Part shown: one piece after another, positions 61,161 through 64,000 of the stretch
How positions within the stretch are numbered: position 1 is the first letter of the stretch
Layout of the letters: each line of letters begins with the position of its first letter
DNA from: Asterella californica
Taxonomy: Eukaryota; Streptophyta; Marchantiopsida; Marchantiales; Aytoniaceae
Reading direction: 5' to 3'
Assembly (NCBI GenBank): GCA_036924285.1
Contig: JAYKYS010000005.1
Location: 29,548,001-29,612,000, forward strand
Length of the DNA stretch: 64,000 nucleotides
The notes under the pieces: model-generated
Told to the model about the DNA's origin: nothing
What the model saw: the letters and a program-made list of their open reading frames with translations, nothing else
Database searches by the model: none
Made by a program: the position numbers and the translations under genes

Positions 61161-61410
61161 TTTTCTTTCACCAGATCAGCAACCAAAAGACTCACTCTTC
61201 GTTGCTTCTGCCACACTGGTTTGACCTCTTCTCCAACTCGATACGGTGTTGTGCAAGTGTGACCTCCCTCAGATCCTTGTAACTAAATACAAATACTTGA
61301 ATGTATTTGTGAAAGATCTCTTCGGACCGACCCTTCTCCTCTTTAGTAACATTGGATCCATAACGTAAGGTAGAAATTCTTCTCTCGACCTCCTCAAGAG
61401 TCAAAGGTTA
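61161..61410 (-). pseudogene. RT N-terminal extension of element 2
   Basis: The frame contains IFHKYIQVFVFSYKDLREV and LAQHRIELE, the conserved lead-in between protease and RT in plant Ty3 elements. After a one-base shift it continues VKPVWQKQRRV and LLVADLVKEKI up to the organelle-like insertion. Confidence 0.65.
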
Positions 61411-61920
61411 TTTGTCCCGATCTCTTTGCACTTCCGGAGAGAGAAACGCTCCACTACATTCATATCCACATTTTGTTCTTCTCTCTCCTCCTATGATAAT
61501 GTATTTTTAGATTCTGAATCTGAAGAATTGGTACCTACATGAGAAGTAGTATCGACAACTTCTGACTCCTAGTAGTCCGATGTGGATCGATCTGATTTTG
61601 ACGTCCCAACTTGAACTTCGAGCAATGGAACTTTGATCCAATGGTGATTCGGTCCGATGCGTAAATAACCTTTGTGTCAGTTATTTGGTGCATGTACTGC
61701 TCAAAGTCAAGGTCTTCCGAGTAACCTTTCATAACTTGACTCTTTCAAGATTTGAAATGTCTCATGAGTCGTTCTGAGAAGACGTTTTACTGCTGATCCT
61801 CCATCGACAAGAACATATGAGACATCTCTTTCATTGATACGAGCCTCTACTTTTGATGTCTTGTTGCACACTTCTCCTTCACTAGCATCTAAAGCACTCA
61901 CACCGATAGTAGAAGGATTT
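61411..61920 (-). pseudogene. Aspartic protease region of element 2
   Basis: 61707-61901 reads VEARINERDVSYVLVDGGSA followed by VKRLLRTTHETFQIL. VLVDGGSAV is the active-site motif of plant Ty3 retroelement proteases (D-G-G-S in place of D-S/T-G). The next piece (61535-61732) is the linker towards RT, shifted in frame. The protein would mature the Gag-Pol polyprotein; here it is broken. Confidence 0.6.
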
Positions 61921-62515
61921 ATCTTCTTCTTTTGACCTCGTCAGGAGCTTAGACCGCTACGAAGTTCTTTGCTCACTGAAGGATTCAAAGGAATCAACTG
62001 TCCCACAATAATTTTTGCTCGTTGCTTATCCACGTCTTCCATCACATTTTATTTTGATTGCTCTATTGAAATTGTGAAATCAGTATTTTTCAATTTCTTC
62101 TGCCGCTGTTTGGTTTCTGAAGAAGATTTGCTACTCCGAGTATTTTGACTCGGAGAATCTTCCATCACGACAGGTTCTCCCTCGTCGAAATGCGTCTTCA
62201 TCCTCTTCCTCTCTTGAACCAACAGCTCTATAGATTGAAAATCTTCTCGTACATCTTGTAGCTCCAAGATGTCAATGCATGCTACACCCTAGTCCTTGCT
62301 TTGTGAAGTTGAAGCTCCATCCACCGTTCCATCATTACGACTTGAACAATTACGTTGGAAATGTGATCCTCTACACGTAAAACATCCTTGGCTCATATAG
62401 TTACTTGGTGATCTTTGCGGTGGTCCACCTTAGACTGATAGTTTCCATAACCTCATGAGCCCTTTCAACATTTGGACTCCGGTGTTGCAACAAATTCACC
62501 ATATTGATCTTCAGA
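61921..62515 (-). pseudogene. Gag C-terminus with zinc knuckle, element 2
   Basis: Near 62400-62345 the minus strand reads GCFTCRGSHFQRNC, a CCHC knuckle with spacing C-x2-C-x3-H-x4-C, one residue shorter than the usual C-x2-C-x4-H-x4-C. Downstream (62049-62267) comes a charged linker (QERKRMKTHFDEGEP, KQRQKKLKN) leading to the protease. Upstream, frames with stops continue to the insertion at 62516. Confidence 0.6.
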
Positions 62516-63642
62516 TGTCGCGACCCTCATTCTCAAGATCGGGTGCAGACGCGGACAACAGAACCTTAGCGGACTTGCGTTAGGTTGTGAGCGCTGCGAG
62601 TAGGACTTAACGGCTTGGCCGGAAAGTTGAGATCAGATGAACACTAAATGGTTCTTTGAACCAAGGTTGGAACATTGGGCTAGGACCTAAAGGCCTACCC
62701 CAAGACGACCCCAGACGAACGCTGACCTAAGGGGGCAAGTTTGGGAACGAAACGAAACATAAGTCTGAGACATAAGTCTGAGACATAGGTCCGAGACGTG
62801 GGACCGAGACGTGGGTCCGAAACGCAGATGGACCGTGGTTCGGACGCTTGTCCGACCACAGGGTTCGAGTCTGGGTCTGGACCACAGATTCTCGGAGAAA
62901 TGACTAAGTGTTGGAGCTCCAGCGACGTTTTAGGTCGTGGACAGAGCTCCACAAAAGATCTCGAGGCGAGTGAGATATCATTGGAAAGGTCTCGTCGAGA
63001 GCTTTCCAGTGATATATAACACTCCTCGAATTGACCTCCATCGAGTTGTGGTATAATTTTCGGGGACCAAAGAGGAGGACGGGGCCACCGATCCCCAAAA
63101 GTATATATGAGGGGGGGGCTCGATGCTTGGGTGGGCCAGGACGAGTTATCCGACCTCAGGGTTCGGCGGACGGACTCTGGGGACATGAGGTGATGGCTGG
63201 GCCGGTTCCAAGGCACGTTCCCGTCCAGACTTGGACGTTTGGACTTAGGAACGATGTAAGGGCTGGGGCAAGACCAGGGAACGAGTCGGCGGATTAGACC
63301 ACCGTTCGGGAGCCTAGACCTAGACGAACATCACGGACGGTTGGGCCGCTAGGTGTGCTGGAGACACTGTTTAGACCCTAGACTTTATGGGAAGTCCGTC
63401 CCAAGTCATCTTGTGACTTGTTCATGTTTGGGACCGACCTAGGCTGGTCTAGGTCGGGACTTGGGATTGCTGAGCTTGATGATTAGGGAGACGGTCTAGC
63501 TCCGGTGCGGACCAAACTGGGATAAGGTAAGTGGTGCATGGACGTTAACTTGTGATTGTGTTTGCAGGTTAGCGGTGTAAATTTCATGACCTACTGAGCA
63601 AGAGCTTCCGCTGGCACAACAAGACGATAGATGCACGAGACA
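62516..63642. mobile_element. LTR-like insertion in gag of element 2
   Basis: The segment begins TGTCGCGACCCTC and ends GCACGAGACA, giving near-inverted tips of the same TGTCG...CGACA type as the insertion at 57031. It is clearly richer in G+C than its surroundings and holds no gene-like frame with a known motif. It contains a 14-bp stem (ATATCATTGGAAAG at 62975-62988 against 63002-63015, one mismatch), a feature common in plant LTRs. No matching target duplication was seen, so the exact borders are tentative. Confidence 0.5.
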
Positions 63643-64000
63643 AATCTGCCAGAGACTTTGTCAGACTTTTCAACTCATCATGAAAGTCGGGAGTAACAGA
63701 TCTAGATGATTCAACCATTGTAACTACACTAGTAGGAGCTATCGGGGTTAGATTCTGAAATCAAACAGTCGGAACACTCGTAGGCGTCAGAGTTGGCATG
63801 CTCGGTACTTGCCCATCCTCAGATACCCCAACAGTCATTGGTTGCAAGTCGTCTCCATCCAGACTCTCTTCCATCTTGGTTGTGATCTTTACTACATCAA
63901 CCTTCAAAGTTGGTCTCTCATACTGCACTTGTGTTCGAATCTCTGGCCTCAATCCTCCAATAAAATTCTTTGTGAGCATTGCTCCAATGCCCACCATCGT
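63643..64000 (-). pseudogene. Gag (capsid end) of element 2, partial
   Basis: The frame ending near 63761 reads MLTKNFIGGLRPEIRTQVQY, matching the end of the plant Ty3 Gag capsid region (F..GL.PEI...V). It is followed by a Pro/Thr-rich linker and, after a stop and shift, FHDELKSLTKSLADLS up to the insertion. The N-terminal part lies beyond the window. Confidence 0.6.

Larger units (their letters stand above)
51947..64000 (-). mobile_element. Nested Ty3-type retrotransposon (element 2), runs off the right edge
   Basis: Read from right to left the minus strand gives gag, zinc knuckle, aspartic protease, reverse transcriptase, RNase H, integrase, an extra coiled-coil ORF and a polypurine tract/LTR start. 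The gene order is that of Ty3/Metaviridae elements. It is interrupted by three later insertions: 57031-58823, 59154-61156 and 62516-63642. Removing them brings the reading frame of the flanking domains back together, except for one deletion inside RT. Internal stops and a changed RNase H catalytic residue make it inactive. The 5' LTR lies beyond the window. Confidence 0.8.

Noticed and set aside
1..64000. CRISPR arrays, bacterial operons or phage genes
   Set aside because: No regularly spaced repeats with unique spacers, no Shine-Dalgarno-led gene strings, and clear spliceosomal introns; the DNA is eukaryotic.

Overview
The window looks like nuclear DNA of a streptophyte plant, most plausibly a spore-bearing lineage with swimming sperm (bryophyte or lycophyte grade). 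The reasons are a plant-type mitochondrial proline dehydrogenase with GT-AG introns of 350-515 bp, a disrupted copy of the dynein assembly factor DNAAF5 (a gene kept only where motile cilia or flagella are made), plant-style Ty3 retrotransposons, and a fragment of plastid 23S rRNA. The species cannot be named from the sequence alone.

The window is gene-poor. The only gene that reads intact is proline dehydrogenase (14421-17463, four exons, 608 codons plus stop), preceded by a promoter with several ACGTG-core boxes and, about 1.1 kb upstream, a perfect 21-bp hairpin. From about 28.8 to 36.8 kb lies a block of broken host-gene copies. First comes an intronless, frameshifted relic of a canonical CDC25 phosphatase catalytic domain. 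Next is a set of acidic ORFs in successive frames. Last is a multi-exon DNAAF5-like gene whose splice phases still agree but which carries three in-frame TGA codons, each one C-to-T change away from CGA.

About 1-12 kb and 18-28 kb hold decayed transposon traces (a hAT dimerisation-domain remnant, a tRNA-type SINE head, direct and inverted repeats, a retroelement-type acidic ORF). Between 7.5 and 45.8 kb there are repeated copies of an AT-rich module coupled to two short hairpins whose stems show compensatory changes. 38.5-38.9 kb is a foldback element with inverted arrays of a CTTGATCATACCCC-like unit.

From 46 kb to the right edge the minus strand carries at least two Ty3-type retrotransposons. 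The second one is nested: a solo-LTR-like insertion with a CCGA target duplication, a 2-kb organelle-like insertion within reverse transcriptase, and another LTR-like insertion within gag. It also has an extra coiled-coil ORF between integrase and the 3' LTR. Many inactivating changes are C-to-T or G-to-A, as expected from decay of methylated cytosine.

Nothing in the window forms an operon-like functional system. The most notable items are the CDC25 relic, the TGA-disrupted DNAAF5, the structured hairpin repeat family and the organelle DNA patch inside a retrotransposon.
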